From contig LARU01000004.1 in NCBI GenBank assembly GCA_001274695.2, forward strand, positions 248,001-312,000: a stretch of 64,000 bases of DNA, read 5' to 3'. Below are positions 6,918 to 16,024 of this stretch, piece by piece. Below the pieces are notes generated by a model. That model had not been told where the DNA came from, made no database searches, and worked only from the letters and a program-made list of their open reading frames with translations. Numbering within the stretch: position 1 is the first letter of the stretch; each line of letters begins with the position of its first letter. This DNA comes from Azoarcus sp. PA01. Lineage in GTDB: Bacteria > Pseudomonadota > Gammaproteobacteria > Burkholderiales > Rhodocyclaceae. Made by a program: the position numbers and the translations under genes.

Positions 6918-9092
6918 TCAGGCCGCTTGTGCGTTGCCGGCGGGCATCGGCTTGATCGGAATGTAGTAGCCGTCGGTGCCGATCGGGGTCAGCGGCAAGC
7001 CGGCCTTGGTGCGGCGCTTGCGCTCCTGCGATAGCGGCGGACACGCCTGGCAATCCGTATAGAGCACCATGCAGTCGAGGCAGTGCAGGCATTCGCGGTG
7101 ATCGATGCGTCCGTTCGCGTCGATCGCCTGCGCACCGCAACCCACCGCGCAGGCCTTGCAGCTGCTGCATTCCTGCTTGCGGTCGAGGCCGAACCAGCGG
7201 AACGTCGACGGCATCGCGAGCGATGCGCCGAGCGGGCACAGGTACTTGCAGAAAGGGCGCTCGATGAAGATCGACAGGCCGAGCAGCCCCGCCGCGAAGA
7301 GCGTGTATGGCCAGCTGCGGTTGAACATTCCGACGAGGAAAGTGGTCTTGAACGGTTCGATTTCGGCGAGCTTTTCGGCGAGCCCCATCGAGAAGAACGA
7401 CACGGCGAGCAGGACGAAGAACACGCCGTATTTCACCCATTTCAGGCGGTCATGCCATTTCCGCGACAGCTGGAACTGGAAGCGCTTGAGCCCCACCACG
7501 CTGCCGATCTTGTACAACAGTTCGGACAGCGAACCGAAGGGGCACAGCCAGCCACAGAACAACCCGCGTCCCCAGAGGAACACGGTCACGATGATGAAGA
7601 TCCAGAACAGGAAGATGAATGGATCGGTGAGGAACAATTCCCACGTCCATTGAAACAGCAGGGCGTGGAACCAGGTGAGCACCTGCGTGATCGATGGCTG
7701 CGCGAGCAGGCCGAATCCGACAAAGCCGATGCTGATCAGCCAGGCGCTGTATTTGAAAACGTTGACCGGCCACTTGTTGCTGCGACTCGCGCGGCGCGTG
7801 AGGCGGTCACGGAACCCGTAGAGCGCGCCGACTGCGAGCAGCAACGCCGCGAACAGGCCGATTTCGACGGCGCGCGTCTTCCACACGCGGACCCACGGAG
7901 CATCCGGCTTGACGATTTCGGGGCGGCCGCCTTCGAGGTAGGCTTCCGGCAGCCAGTATTCCGAGTCGAAGTTCACGAAGCTGCGCGTGCCCGTTGCGCG
8001 GTCGACGCGGTTGCCGAGAAACACGAATTTCCATGGGTAGGCGGCGGAGAAAGCTTTCGAGCGGATGATGAAAATCGACGATTCGTTGAAGGCCGGCGCG
8101 CCGGCCGCTTCGAGACCGTAAAGATTGAGCGCGTCGAGATCGCGGAACGTGAAGGAATCGGCGCCCTGGCGAACCTGAACGCGATCGTAGATGCCGCCCC
8201 GGACGAAACCCGATCCTTTGAAGGATTCGATGCCGCCGCTGCGGATCACGAACATCGCATGCTCGCCTTCTTTCAGCCGGCTCATCAGGCTGCGCCACGG
8301 GCCATCCCCGAGAACGGCCCGGCCGACGTCCGGCTGGTTGAGATAACCGAACCACAGATCGATGAACGGCTTGCCGCCGCGCGGCAGCCCGACCTGTTCC
8401 GGGGTCACGACGAGTCGCTGGACGCTGCCTTCGTCGACCAGCGTGGCCCAGTCGGGCTTGGCGCCGGTTTCGATGAACCTCGCCGGTTCGCGGATCGTCG
8501 GCTTGAGGATGCCGACCTGGCGCGCAACGCTCGTGCCGGAGGTCATCATCACCTGGTTCTGCGCGATCACGGTGACCGTCGCGCCGGAGATCGCGTCGAG
8601 GCCGATGATGTCCTCTTCCGGACGGGAACGCCCGATCTCGATGTTGTCGCCGACGAACTTGCCGAGGTATTGCTGGTTGAAGCCGATCAGTGCCGATTCC
8701 GGAATCCCGAGCAGGAGAATCGGTTCGGAGTGCTTCAGCACTTTCACGCCGGTAAAGCGGCCCGCGGTGTCCATGCCGATCAGCGTGACGACCGGTTTGC
8801 CGGAATATGCGGGAGTGTCGGTGATGTCCGTCGACAGCATCACGTAGCCGATCTTGCGCTTCTGGCCGTTTTCCTCGACGTAACCCTCGACGTACGGCGG
8901 CTGCCCCTTGCGCTCCGAAAACGACGTCGCGCCTGGCAGGACTTCCGCGCAGGCGACGTAATCGCACATTTTGGGCGAAGTAACGAGTTCGTCGGGAAGC
9001 TTCGCCTCGTACGCGTCGGCGAAGGCGACCGAGGCGGGAAGGATCAGGGCGAGGGACAGCAGGATATTGCGAAAGACAGCGGGGAATTTCAT
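6918..9092 (-). CDS. nosR: NosR, membrane flavo-iron-sulfur protein for N2O reduction
   Basis: The 724-residue protein has a signal peptide followed by a periplasmic FMN-binding domain with the covalent flavin motif SGATVT near residue 180. Several transmembrane helices follow. Two cytoplasmic CxxxCP motifs (CGWLCPFG and CKYLCPLG) are present, and then two ferredoxin-like clusters (CSSCKACAVGC and CLHCLDCMVLYTDC). NosR is thought to pass electrons toward NosZ and is required for nosZ expression and activity. It lies 220 bases after nosZ and has its own FNR-class promoter candidate. The ATG at 9092 lacks a strong ribosome site. Confidence 0.95.
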   Translation of the reverse strand: MKFPAVFRNILLSLALILPASVAFADAYEAKLPDELVTSPKMCDYVACAEVLPGATSFSERKGQPPYVEGYVEENGQKRKIGYVMLSTDITDTPAYSGKPVVTLIGMDTAGRFTGVKVLKHSEPILLLGIPESALIGFNQQYLGKFVGDNIEIGRSRPEEDIIGLDAISGATVTVIAQNQVMMTSGTSVARQVGILKPTIREPARFIETGAKPDWATLVDEGSVQRLVVTPEQVGLPRGGKPFIDLWFGYLNQPDVGRAVLGDGPWRSLMSRLKEGEHAMFVIRSGGIESFKGSGFVRGGIYDRVQVRQGADSFTFRDLDALNLYGLEAAGAPAFNESSIFIIRSKAFSAAYPWKFVFLGNRVDRATGTRSFVNFDSEYWLPEAYLEGGRPEIVKPDAPWVRVWKTRAVEIGLFAALLLAVGALYGFRDRLTRRASRSNKWPVNVFKYSAWLISIGFVGFGLLAQPSITQVLTWFHALLFQWTWELFLTDPFIFLFWIFIIVTVFLWGRGLFCGWLCPFGSLSELLYKIGSVVGLKRFQFQLSRKWHDRLKWVKYGVFFVLLAVSFFSMGLAEKLAEIEPFKTTFLVGMFNRSWPYTLFAAGLLGLSIFIERPFCKYLCPLGASLAMPSTFRWFGLDRKQECSSCKACAVGCGAQAIDANGRIDHRECLHCLDCMVLYTDCQACPPLSQERKRRTKAGLPLTPIGTDGYYIPIKPMPAGNAQAA

Positions 9093-9123
9093 GACGCTTA
9101 CCGTTTGGAGGGGTGTGAAGTCG

Positions 9124-9165
9124 AGTCTAAATAACCCTGTTCCCGGTGTAATTGTTCCTGGTCAA
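9124..9165 (-). promoter_or_regulatory. FNR/DNR-class promoter candidate of nosR
   Basis: On the minus strand TTGAC-CAGG-AACAA occupies 9165-9152, nine of ten positions of the TTGAC-N4-GTCAA pattern. A -10-like TAGACT follows at 9129-9124 after exactly 22 bases, the same geometry as the cytochrome promoter. The predicted start is near 9117. Confidence 0.65.
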
Positions 9166-9264
9166 TTAATAAATTAACGACTGCTGAAATACGAGGAGAA
9201 ACAACGCTCGGCAGCGGTTTCGAGCACCGGCGAGCTTACGGTCGAGCCAGACGGGAATATCGAG

Positions 9265-9293
9265 CCTGCCGGAGACGGCGCGTCTCCGGCAGG
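9265..9293 (-). terminator. Strong hairpin after nosZ
   Basis: A perfect 13-bp stem (CCTGCCGGAGACG / CGTCTCCGGCAGG) with a 3-base loop begins 20 bases past the nosZ stop. It has no U-tract. It may end the nosZ message partially, or protect its 3' end and so favour nosZ over nosR expression. Confidence 0.65.
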
Positions 9294-9312
9294 TCGGGCA
9301 AGGTCGGAAAGC

Positions 9313-11277
9313 TTACGCTTCGACGATCATGCGGCTGCGCATTTCCAGATGCAGCGCGTGGCAGAAGTGCGTGCAGTAGCACCAGTACACGCCGGGCTGG
9401 TCAGCGACGAACGTGACCGACTTCGTTTCCTGCGGACTGACGGCGAAATTGATGTCGTGCTTCGGGATGGCGAAGCCGTGCGTCAAGTCCTCGACCTTGT
9501 CGTGGTTGGTCAGGATGATCGTCACTTCGTCACCCTTCTTGACCCTGAATTCGCGCAGGCTGTAAGCGGGTGCCTGGCTCGTCAGCTTGACCGTGACTTT
9601 CCGGCCTTCGCGGAACACGCCGGACTCCTTCGGATCTTTCACCGCATTCGGGAAATCGTCGAGGTTGTACACCTGGCGCGTCTTGATGATGTCGCGCCGG
9701 ATGACGATCGAATCGTGCGGCTCGGACGTCACCGAGTGGTCGGCGACCAGCATCATCTTGTCGCCGCTGATGTCGATCATCTGCGCCGTTTCCGGGTGCA
9801 GCGGGCCGACCGGCAGGAAGCGGTCTTTCGAGAACTTGTTGTCCGAGATGAAGTACTTGCCATCCGACTCTTTGGTTTCGCCCATCGACGTGAAGCCATG
9901 GCCGGGCTGGTAGTGCACGTCGATCCGGTCGACGACCGGCGTGGCGGTCTTGTCGCCCTGGTACGACTTGATCGCCGCTTCGACGTTCCACTTGACGATC
10001 TGGCTGTCGAGGAACAGCGTCGTGTACGCATTGCCCTTGTTGTCGAAGCCCGTATGCAGCGGGCCGAGGCCGATTTCCGGCTCGGCGACGACGCATTCGC
10101 GCGCCTCCTTCACGCCGCCATCAAACCATTTCAGCACCTGCTCATGCGAGATCACGGTCGCGGTCGGCGAAAGCTTGCCGGAGCACGCGTAGTATTTTCC
10201 GTCCGGGCTGATATTGACGCCGTGCGGGTTCTTCGGAATCGGCACGTAGCAGGTCAGTGCAGTCTTAGGGTCGGCGTTCGATGCCTTCAGGCCGTCGACG
10301 ACAGGGACTTTGGAGTCGCCGATATACGTGACTTTCCCTGCCTTGACGGCTTCTTCGATCCGCGCGATGTTGAAGAACAGACACGCATCCCACTCCGAAG
10401 CCATCGTTTCTTCGTAGTGGACACCCATTTCGACGTTGTACTGATTCGTGCACGCGAGCTTGCCGTCATACGAACTGGCGACCAGATCGCAGTTGCCGTC
10501 GATCAGCACCTGCCAGCGCACTTCCATCGATTCCGCATCGACGCAGGTAAACACCGACCGGTACGCGGCGACGTCGTCGAGGCCGTGGCCGTCGTTCGGC
10601 AGCGGAATCGAGAATTCCGTGCCGCAGAAGATGCGCGTGGTGTGGTTGATCGCGGGATCGACCGGGTCGCGCTTGTCAGGGAACGTGCCGTGAAAGCCTT
10701 GGACGTTCGGCAGCTCGGTGATCTTGTCGCATTCCATCGTGTCAAGACGCACGCGGGCGAGCCGACCGTGGATCTTGTCGTTCACCCACAGGTACTTGCC
10801 GTCATAGGTGCCATCGGTATACGACGGATGCACGTGGTGGGTGTCGCCGGTCCGATACTTCACGCTGCCGTCGGGCTTGGTACCGATGATCGCCTTCGAT
10901 TCGTTCGTGATCCCCCAGCCGACCATGCAGTCCATGTTGAACACCGGGATGCTCTTCAGCTCGCGCCCGGACGGCAGGCCGTAGATGCGCACGTCGCCCG
11001 AGTGACCGCCACTCGAGAACGAATAATAGGTATCGAGCTGGCCGGGCGCGACTTCATACTTGCCGACATGCTCGGCAGACACGGCTTCGGCCTGGACGCC
11101 AGCAGCGGGGGCGGCGGGTGCGGCAGGTGCGGCGGAAGGCGCCTGTTCCTGTTTGCATGCCGACAGGCCGACCGATAGGCCGGCGCCGGCGAGACCGGCA
11201 AATGCTGCGGTATTGAAGAACTTCCGACGGCCGGGGTCCGGCTGGCCGTCAAGCTTTTGATCCTGGTTCTGGCTCAT
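9313..11277 (-). CDS. nosZ: NosZ, nitrous oxide reductase (clade I, Tat-exported)
   Basis: The 654-residue protein begins with a Tat signal (GRRKFF). A seven-bladed propeller follows that carries the CuZ ligands DTHHVH, GPLHTGF, NPHGVN, PGHGF and EPHDSI. A C-terminal cupredoxin domain holds the CuA site CTHFCHALHLEM. It reduces N2O to N2 in the periplasm, the last step of denitrification. The Tat signal and the nosR-linked cluster mark it as clade I. An Ala/Pro-rich linker of about 25 residues after the signal is slightly longer than usual. All recognised copper ligands appear intact. Confidence 0.97.
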   Translation of the reverse strand: MSQNQDQKLDGQPDPGRRKFFNTAAFAGLAGAGLSVGLSACKQEQAPSAAPAAPAAPAAGVQAEAVSAEHVGKYEVAPGQLDTYYSFSSGGHSGDVRIYGLPSGRELKSIPVFNMDCMVGWGITNESKAIIGTKPDGSVKYRTGDTHHVHPSYTDGTYDGKYLWVNDKIHGRLARVRLDTMECDKITELPNVQGFHGTFPDKRDPVDPAINHTTRIFCGTEFSIPLPNDGHGLDDVAAYRSVFTCVDAESMEVRWQVLIDGNCDLVASSYDGKLACTNQYNVEMGVHYEETMASEWDACLFFNIARIEEAVKAGKVTYIGDSKVPVVDGLKASNADPKTALTCYVPIPKNPHGVNISPDGKYYACSGKLSPTATVISHEQVLKWFDGGVKEARECVVAEPEIGLGPLHTGFDNKGNAYTTLFLDSQIVKWNVEAAIKSYQGDKTATPVVDRIDVHYQPGHGFTSMGETKESDGKYFISDNKFSKDRFLPVGPLHPETAQMIDISGDKMMLVADHSVTSEPHDSIVIRRDIIKTRQVYNLDDFPNAVKDPKESGVFREGRKVTVKLTSQAPAYSLREFRVKKGDEVTIILTNHDKVEDLTHGFAIPKHDINFAVSPQETKSVTFVADQPGVYWCYCTHFCHALHLEMRSRMIVEA

Positions 11278-11395
11278 CTGGGCGACTCCGTTCTACAAGG
11301 TGATCAATATTCCTGAGGCCTGCTCTCTTGCCGGAAGAGCAGCAGAGCGCTCGCTAACATGCGGTTACAACAATTGTCATATTCTTCGGGACCGC

Positions 11396-11437
11396 ATGCT
11401 AACGGAAGGGGTCGAGCTGTTCCTTGACCGAAGACAA
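11396..11437 (-). promoter_or_regulatory. FNR/DNR-class promoter candidate of nosZ
   Basis: On the minus strand TTGTC-TTCG-GTCAA lies at 11437-11424 (nine of ten positions). TAGCAT at 11401-11396 could serve as -10, 22 bases away as in the cytochrome and nosR promoters. This would give a leader of about 110 bases before the nosZ ATG. Confidence 0.6.
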
Positions 11438-11490
11438 GGACACGCGACGGCGCGGATCGCCGTTCGGGCGCGGACGCTGTCCGTCGGGAT

Positions 11491-12006
11491 TCACGCTTGC
11501 GCGACGGAGACGAAGATCATCACCATCAACGGGATCCACAGGACCACGGCAACGCTGTATACCATGTATGTGACGTGCAGCGCCTCGAGATCGCCCCTGA
11601 TTTGCAGTTCCATGCGGATATCGCGATAAAGCGTGCGCAGCGCGACGAAGTGGGCGAGCAGATGCACCGCGACCAGTGCGGCGAGGCTTGGAATCGCAAG
11701 AACGATTGCCGATCCCCAGAGAGGGGAGGCGGCGCGCGCCGCAATCAGATAAGCCTGTTCGTGGGTCGGGCGCTGTCGGTCGCCAGGGGCCGTCAGACGC
11801 AACATTGCGGCGAAGAGGTGGACCGAGCCGATTTCGGCGGCAAAAATCAGCAGCGCAATCCACTCCCAGTTCGCCGATGCCGGATTCATGCGATAGATCT
11901 CCGGATGATCGCGCATCGCGAACACGATCATGAACGGCGGAATCAACGCGAAGGGGAGCACTACGCGGCCGAATGTCGTACTGCGTGAAGGGTTTGATGT
12001 TTCCAA
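11491..12006 (-). CDS. Membrane protein downstream of narL (Yip1-like)
   Basis: The 171-residue protein has four to five hydrophobic segments. The opening FALIPPFMIVFAM recalls bacterial Yip1-domain proteins. TTG 12006 is taken as start because GGAG stands just upstream; no better ATG precedes the first helix. It follows narL by 22 bases, so it probably belongs to the narXL transcript. A role in nitrate sensing is suggested only by position. Confidence 0.6.
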   Translation of the reverse strand: METSNPSRSTTFGRVVLPFALIPPFMIVFAMRDHPEIYRMNPASANWEWIALLIFAAEIGSVHLFAAMLRLTAPGDRQRPTHEQAYLIAARAASPLWGSAIVLAIPSLAALVAVHLLAHFVALRTLYRDIRMELQIRGDLEALHVTYMVYSVAVVLWIPLMVMIFVSVAQA

Positions 12007-12028
12007 TGCAGTCTCCGTCAGCCCCGCA

Positions 12029-12709
12029 TCAGGCCTCGGAATCCTGCACGATCCCCTGTTCGACGGCGAAAACGGCGGCCTGCACGCGGCTGGTCAGGTT
12101 GAGTTTGCGCAGGACGTTCTGTACATGGATCTTGACGGTGCTTTCAGCCAGTTCGAGCTTGCGGGCGATTTCCTTGTTGCTCTGACCGCGGGCAAGAAAA
12201 GTGAGGATTTCGCGTTCGCGCGGGGACAGCTTGTTGAGTTCCGAAGCGACCACCGTTTGGGCGGCGGTTTTCGGTGGAAGCTCGCCGCGCACGCCTTTGA
12301 GGAGTTTCCCCATCATCTGCGGCGAGATCACGGATTCGCCAGCGGCGGCTCTGTTGATCGCGGCGATCAGCGCATCGGCCTCGATGTTCTTGAGAAGATA
12401 GCCGCACGCTCCCGCGCGCAACGTCTCGATGAGATCCTCGGCGTCTTCCGAAACCGTCAGCATCAGGACATGCGAGTTCGGTGACTCTTCAGCCATCATC
12501 GCCGCGGCGTCGCGCCCCGAGAGGCCGGGCATGTGCAGGTCGAGCAGCACGACATCGGGCTTGAGCTGCCCGGCGCGCTTGACACCTTCCATGCCGTCGC
12601 CGGCTTCGCCGACGATCTCGAACTCCGCATGGCGCTGCAGCAGCGACTTGATGCCGCTGCGGAAAAGGGCGTGGTCGTCGACCAGGAGAACGCGGATCGG
12701 GTCAGGCAT
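12029..12709 (-). CDS. narL: NarL, nitrate/nitrite response regulator
   Basis: The 226-residue protein has a receiver domain with the phospho-acceptor Asp in DVVLLDLHMPG (about residue 58) and a C-terminal LuxR-type helix-turn-helix (LSPREREILTFLARGQSNKEI). It is the DNA-binding partner of NarX and normally activates nar genes in response to nitrate. Its start lies 8 bases inside the narX 3' end, which gives translational coupling. Confidence 0.93.
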   Translation of the reverse strand: MPDPIRVLLVDDHALFRSGIKSLLQRHAEFEIVGEAGDGMEGVKRAGQLKPDVVLLDLHMPGLSGRDAAAMMAEESPNSHVLMLTVSEDAEDLIETLRAGACGYLLKNIEADALIAAINRAAAGESVISPQMMGKLLKGVRGELPPKTAAQTVVASELNKLSPREREILTFLARGQSNKEIARKLELAESTVKIHVQNVLRKLNLTSRVQAAVFAVEQGIVQDSEA

Positions 12710-14657
12710 CGATGAGGTTTTCCTTGTGGATGCGGGAAAGTTCGACTCGGATTTCGGTACCCTTGCCTCGCGCGGAACGTATCGAGAATCGTCCGCCGAT
12801 ACGCAGCGTCCGCTCCCTCATGATCTCGAGCCCGATGTGGGCTTCCTGCGCCGCGGCACTGCGGTCGGCTTCCTCGAAACCGACACCGTCGTCGCGAACG
12901 ACCACCGAAAGTCCGTCGATGCCGCGGCGGATCACCACTTTCACGGAGCGGGCATTCGCGTGCTTGCGCACGTTCGACAGCGCCTCCTGCACGATATACA
13001 GAACCTGCGTCTCGGCTTCCGCGTCGAGCGGGGCCGCATCACCGAGCACGTCGAGGTCGGTGGCGATGCCGGTCTGCTCGGCGAGGCGCCGCAGGGTCGC
13101 GGTGATCGCCAGGCCCAGGTCCTGTTTTTCGACGCGCGTGCGGAAATGCACCAGCAGTTCACGCACGTCGTCATAGCTCTCCTGCACCCCCTGGCGCAGC
13201 ATCGCCAGCGTGTCGCGCGCTTCGCCGGCCTCATTGCGGTCGAGCGCGCTCTCGAGCATCTGCACCTGCAGGTTCATGAAGGCGAGACCCTGCGCAATCG
13301 AATCATGCAGTTCGCGTGCGAGCAGGTTGCGTTCCTCCGACACGGCCAGTTCGCGCCCGCTCGCCTGCAGCCGCTGGTTCTCGATCGCGATCCCCAATTG
13401 CTGGCCGAGCGTTTCGAGCAACAGGCGGTCGGAGTCGGAAAGGGGACGGGCGTCGACGAAATACAGGTTGTAGATGCCGAGCGTCTGTTTGTTCGCGGTA
13501 ATCGCCGTCGCGGTGATGACCTGAAACCCGGCGCGCCGGCATACCAACAGCGTCAGCGCCGGATCGGGAGCGCTCAACTCGGACACCAGCGAGGTCCCGC
13601 GCCGCACCGCTTCGCCGCACAGGCATTCGCCGCATTGGAGCACCGCCTCGCGATCGACGAACGCCTGGTCGAGCCCGTTGTGCACGGTCAGGCAGAGATT
13701 CTCGGAACCGCTGTCGAGCAACCGCGCCGAACTGGCCCCGGCGCCGAACGTCGCCTGGACGCGCTGCAGAAAACCTCGGCACAGGCTGTCCACGTCATTG
13801 GGCTCACGCAAGAAAGCGCCGATGTCGTAGAGGATTTCGAGTTCGCGGTTTTTTTCCTCGAGGCTGCGGGTCTTTGCCGCGACCCGCTCTTCGAGCGTCG
13901 CGTAGAGGCCTTGCAGGTGGACCGCCATGCGGTTGAAGCCATCCGACAATTCGCCGAACTCGTCGCTCGCGAGCACCGGGACACGGGCGTTGAAGTCCTC
14001 CTGCTCCATCCGCTTCATGCCGTCCTGCAGTTCGCACACCGGCTGGATCACGAGGACGAAGAAGAAACGGATCAGCACCAGTGTGCCGATGATCGCCAGC
14101 GCGATCAGCGACACCTGCGAAGCGCGCAGGATGTCGGTGTTGCGGGCGTAGCTGCGCTCCATCTTGAGCACGACTTCGTTGACCCCGGAGACGAAGCTTC
14201 TGACGGTGCGATCGAAGTCGGACAGGCCGGCGCGACGGCGCACCGGGTCGGGCGTGGCGATCAGCTCGGTGAGCACGGGACGGATGTGCAGCGACCAGAA
14301 CTCGGCCATCTCGTCGAGATCCGCCGGAATGCCGTTGTCGCGCGGAATGAAAAGCGGCCGGTGCGGGTCACCGCGACGAAGTTCGCCGAGCACCCGTTCG
14401 AAGTCGTCGAGTTCCGACTTCAGGGACGCAGTGAAGGCAGCCTGATCGTTCGACGTCGCGGCCGGGCCGCGCGCGAGCAGGTGGTCGATGCGGTACGCTC
14501 GCATCCGCAGACTGCCGGCATCGTTGATCGCGGCGGCCGCACCTTCGAGTTGCCAGGAGATGAACAGCGTCAGGCCGATCGCGGTGAGTGCGACAAGGAA
14601 AAACACCAGCAGAATGCCGGTGATTTTGGTGGCCAGACTGTTGCGCAAACGCAGCAT
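12702..14657 (-). CDS. narX: NarX, nitrate/nitrite sensor histidine kinase
   Basis: The 651-residue protein has a first transmembrane helix at about 12-33. A periplasmic nitrate-binding P-box follows (INDAGSLRMRAYRI). The second helix is near 180-200, then a HAMP domain and a central Cys-containing GAF-like module with CGECLCG. The HisKA_3 H-box is RELHDSIAQG near 452, and the protein ends in an ATPase domain. It senses nitrate or nitrite and phosphorylates NarL. The gene lies between narI and narL on the same strand. Confidence 0.94.
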   Translation of the reverse strand: MLRLRNSLATKITGILLVFFLVALTAIGLTLFISWQLEGAAAAINDAGSLRMRAYRIDHLLARGPAATSNDQAAFTASLKSELDDFERVLGELRRGDPHRPLFIPRDNGIPADLDEMAEFWSLHIRPVLTELIATPDPVRRRAGLSDFDRTVRSFVSGVNEVVLKMERSYARNTDILRASQVSLIALAIIGTLVLIRFFFVLVIQPVCELQDGMKRMEQEDFNARVPVLASDEFGELSDGFNRMAVHLQGLYATLEERVAAKTRSLEEKNRELEILYDIGAFLREPNDVDSLCRGFLQRVQATFGAGASSARLLDSGSENLCLTVHNGLDQAFVDREAVLQCGECLCGEAVRRGTSLVSELSAPDPALTLLVCRRAGFQVITATAITANKQTLGIYNLYFVDARPLSDSDRLLLETLGQQLGIAIENQRLQASGRELAVSEERNLLARELHDSIAQGLAFMNLQVQMLESALDRNEAGEARDTLAMLRQGVQESYDDVRELLVHFRTRVEKQDLGLAITATLRRLAEQTGIATDLDVLGDAAPLDAEAETQVLYIVQEALSNVRKHANARSVKVVIRRGIDGLSVVVRDDGVGFEEADRSAAAQEAHIGLEIMRERTLRIGGRFSIRSARGKGTEIRVELSRIHKENLIDA

Positions 14658-14718
14658 GAACGCTCATTGCTGAAGAAGGCCTGCAGACTACGACGCAAGT
14701 CCTCCTCGAGCAAGAGCG

Positions 14719-14742
14719 GGCAGCACAAAAATGTGCTGCCCG
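14719..14742 (-). terminator. Hairpin between narI and narX
   Basis: A perfect 10-bp inverted repeat (GGGCAGCACA / TGTGCTGCCC) with a four-base loop lies 21 bases after the narI stop. It lacks a U-tract, so it is a likely but not certain end of the nar operon transcript. Confidence 0.6.
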
Positions 14743-14762
14743 GTACTACTTTCGACTCAGGT

Positions 14763-15461
14763 TCAGGCTGCCTTGACCTGACGCTTGGTCCGCACGATCT
14801 GGTAGGCACGACCCAGATAGCTGATCGGCGCAGTCCAGATATGGACGAGACGCGAGAACGGGAACAGCAGGAAGACCGTCATGCCGAAGAACATGTGCAG
14901 GCGGAACACCGGCTCGACCGCATCGAGCAGCGCCGGCTGCGGATTGAGCGTCAGTATGCTCTGCACCCAGCCCGACAGCGCCAGCATCACGCCCGGGTCG
15001 CCGTGGTTCGCATGGCCGATCGAGACCGGCAGCGTCGACAAGCCCAGCAGCAGCGTGATCATCAGCCAGGTGATGATGAAGACGTCCATCGTACGGCTCG
15101 CCGCACGCACGCGCGCGTTGAACATGCGACGCAGCCACAGGATGCCGCCGCCGATCAGGCACATCGTGCCGAACACGCTACCGGCGACGATCGCGAGCCA
15201 CTGGTGGTCGAGGTCGGACACGCCGAGCGCGATCCAGAACGCGTGGGGCAGCACCAGGCCGGCGAAATGGCCGCCGAAGATCGCCAGGATGCCGACGTGG
15301 AACAGGTTGCTCGCAACCCACATGTAGCGCTTGGACAGCAGCAGCGACGAGTCGGTCTTCCACGTGTACTGCTCGTTGTCGTAACGGATCCAGCTGCCGA
15401 CAATGAACACCGTCAGCGCGACGTAGGGGTACACCCCGAAAAAGAAGTTTTGCAGGTTCAT
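14763..15461 (-). CDS. narI: NarI, cytochrome b subunit of nitrate reductase
   Basis: The 232-residue protein has five transmembrane helices. His residues in FHVGILAIFGGHFAG and FSRLVHIWTAP fit the two heme b sites of NarI. It anchors NarGH to the membrane and passes quinol electrons inward. It starts at ATG 15461 with GGAG upstream, nine bases after narJ. Confidence 0.95.
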   Translation of the reverse strand: MNLQNFFFGVYPYVALTVFIVGSWIRYDNEQYTWKTDSSLLLSKRYMWVASNLFHVGILAIFGGHFAGLVLPHAFWIALGVSDLDHQWLAIVAGSVFGTMCLIGGGILWLRRMFNARVRAASRTMDVFIITWLMITLLLGLSTLPVSIGHANHGDPGVMLALSGWVQSILTLNPQPALLDAVEPVFRLHMFFGMTVFLLFPFSRLVHIWTAPISYLGRAYQIVRTKRQVKAA

Positions 15462-15470
15462 GATGTCTCC

Positions 15471-16016
15471 TCAGGCGGCCAGGCGAGCGAGGCTGCCCTG
15501 TTTCTCGATGATCCGGACCAGCTTCGCGTGATCACTGCCGGATTTTTCCAGGTTGTCGGCGAGCACTTTCAGCACTTTTGCGACGTCGGCGAGGAACACC
15601 CGCGCCTCGTCGAGTTCGATCGTCGACACGAACTCGAGCATCACCGGAAGGTAGTCCGGCAGTTCCTTCTCGTCGACCTTCAGCCCGTAGTCGCGGTAGA
15701 ACTCGCCGAGATCGATCAGCGCCGGTCCGCGCGTCTTCTCCTCGCCGAACAGGTGGTGCGTCAGGTGCAGGCTGTGCTCGGCCGTGAGGTCGAAGCACTG
15801 GACGTAGTTGCCCTGCAGTTCGAGCGGCTCGACGGCGAGCATCGCGGTGATGAATTCCGCGACCTGACCCGCCTCGTCGGCGCTGAGGACATTCTCTTCG
15901 TCGAGGCCGATGACGAAGGCGCGCGCGTCATTGGCAGCCATTTCGCGCAGCGCCGCGAGAAACTCGTCGTTCGGGTAATCGAGAAGGGCGGAAAGCAGTC
16001 TGAAAATTTTCATCAT
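15471..16016 (-). CDS. narJ: NarJ, nitrate reductase assembly chaperone
   Basis: The 181-residue acidic, helical protein of the NarJ/TorD family shows MMKIFRLLSALLDYPND at the start and the typical HLFGEEKTRGPALIDL segment. It holds NarGH ready for cofactor insertion and is absent from the final enzyme. AAAGGAG lies before ATG 16016, and the gene follows narH by eight bases. Confidence 0.94.
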   Translation of the reverse strand: MMKIFRLLSALLDYPNDEFLAALREMAANDARAFVIGLDEENVLSADEAGQVAEFITAMLAVEPLELQGNYVQCFDLTAEHSLHLTHHLFGEEKTRGPALIDLGEFYRDYGLKVDEKELPDYLPVMLEFVSTIELDEARVFLADVAKVLKVLADNLEKSGSDHAKLVRIIEKQGSLARLAA

Positions 16017-16024
16017 CGTCTCCT

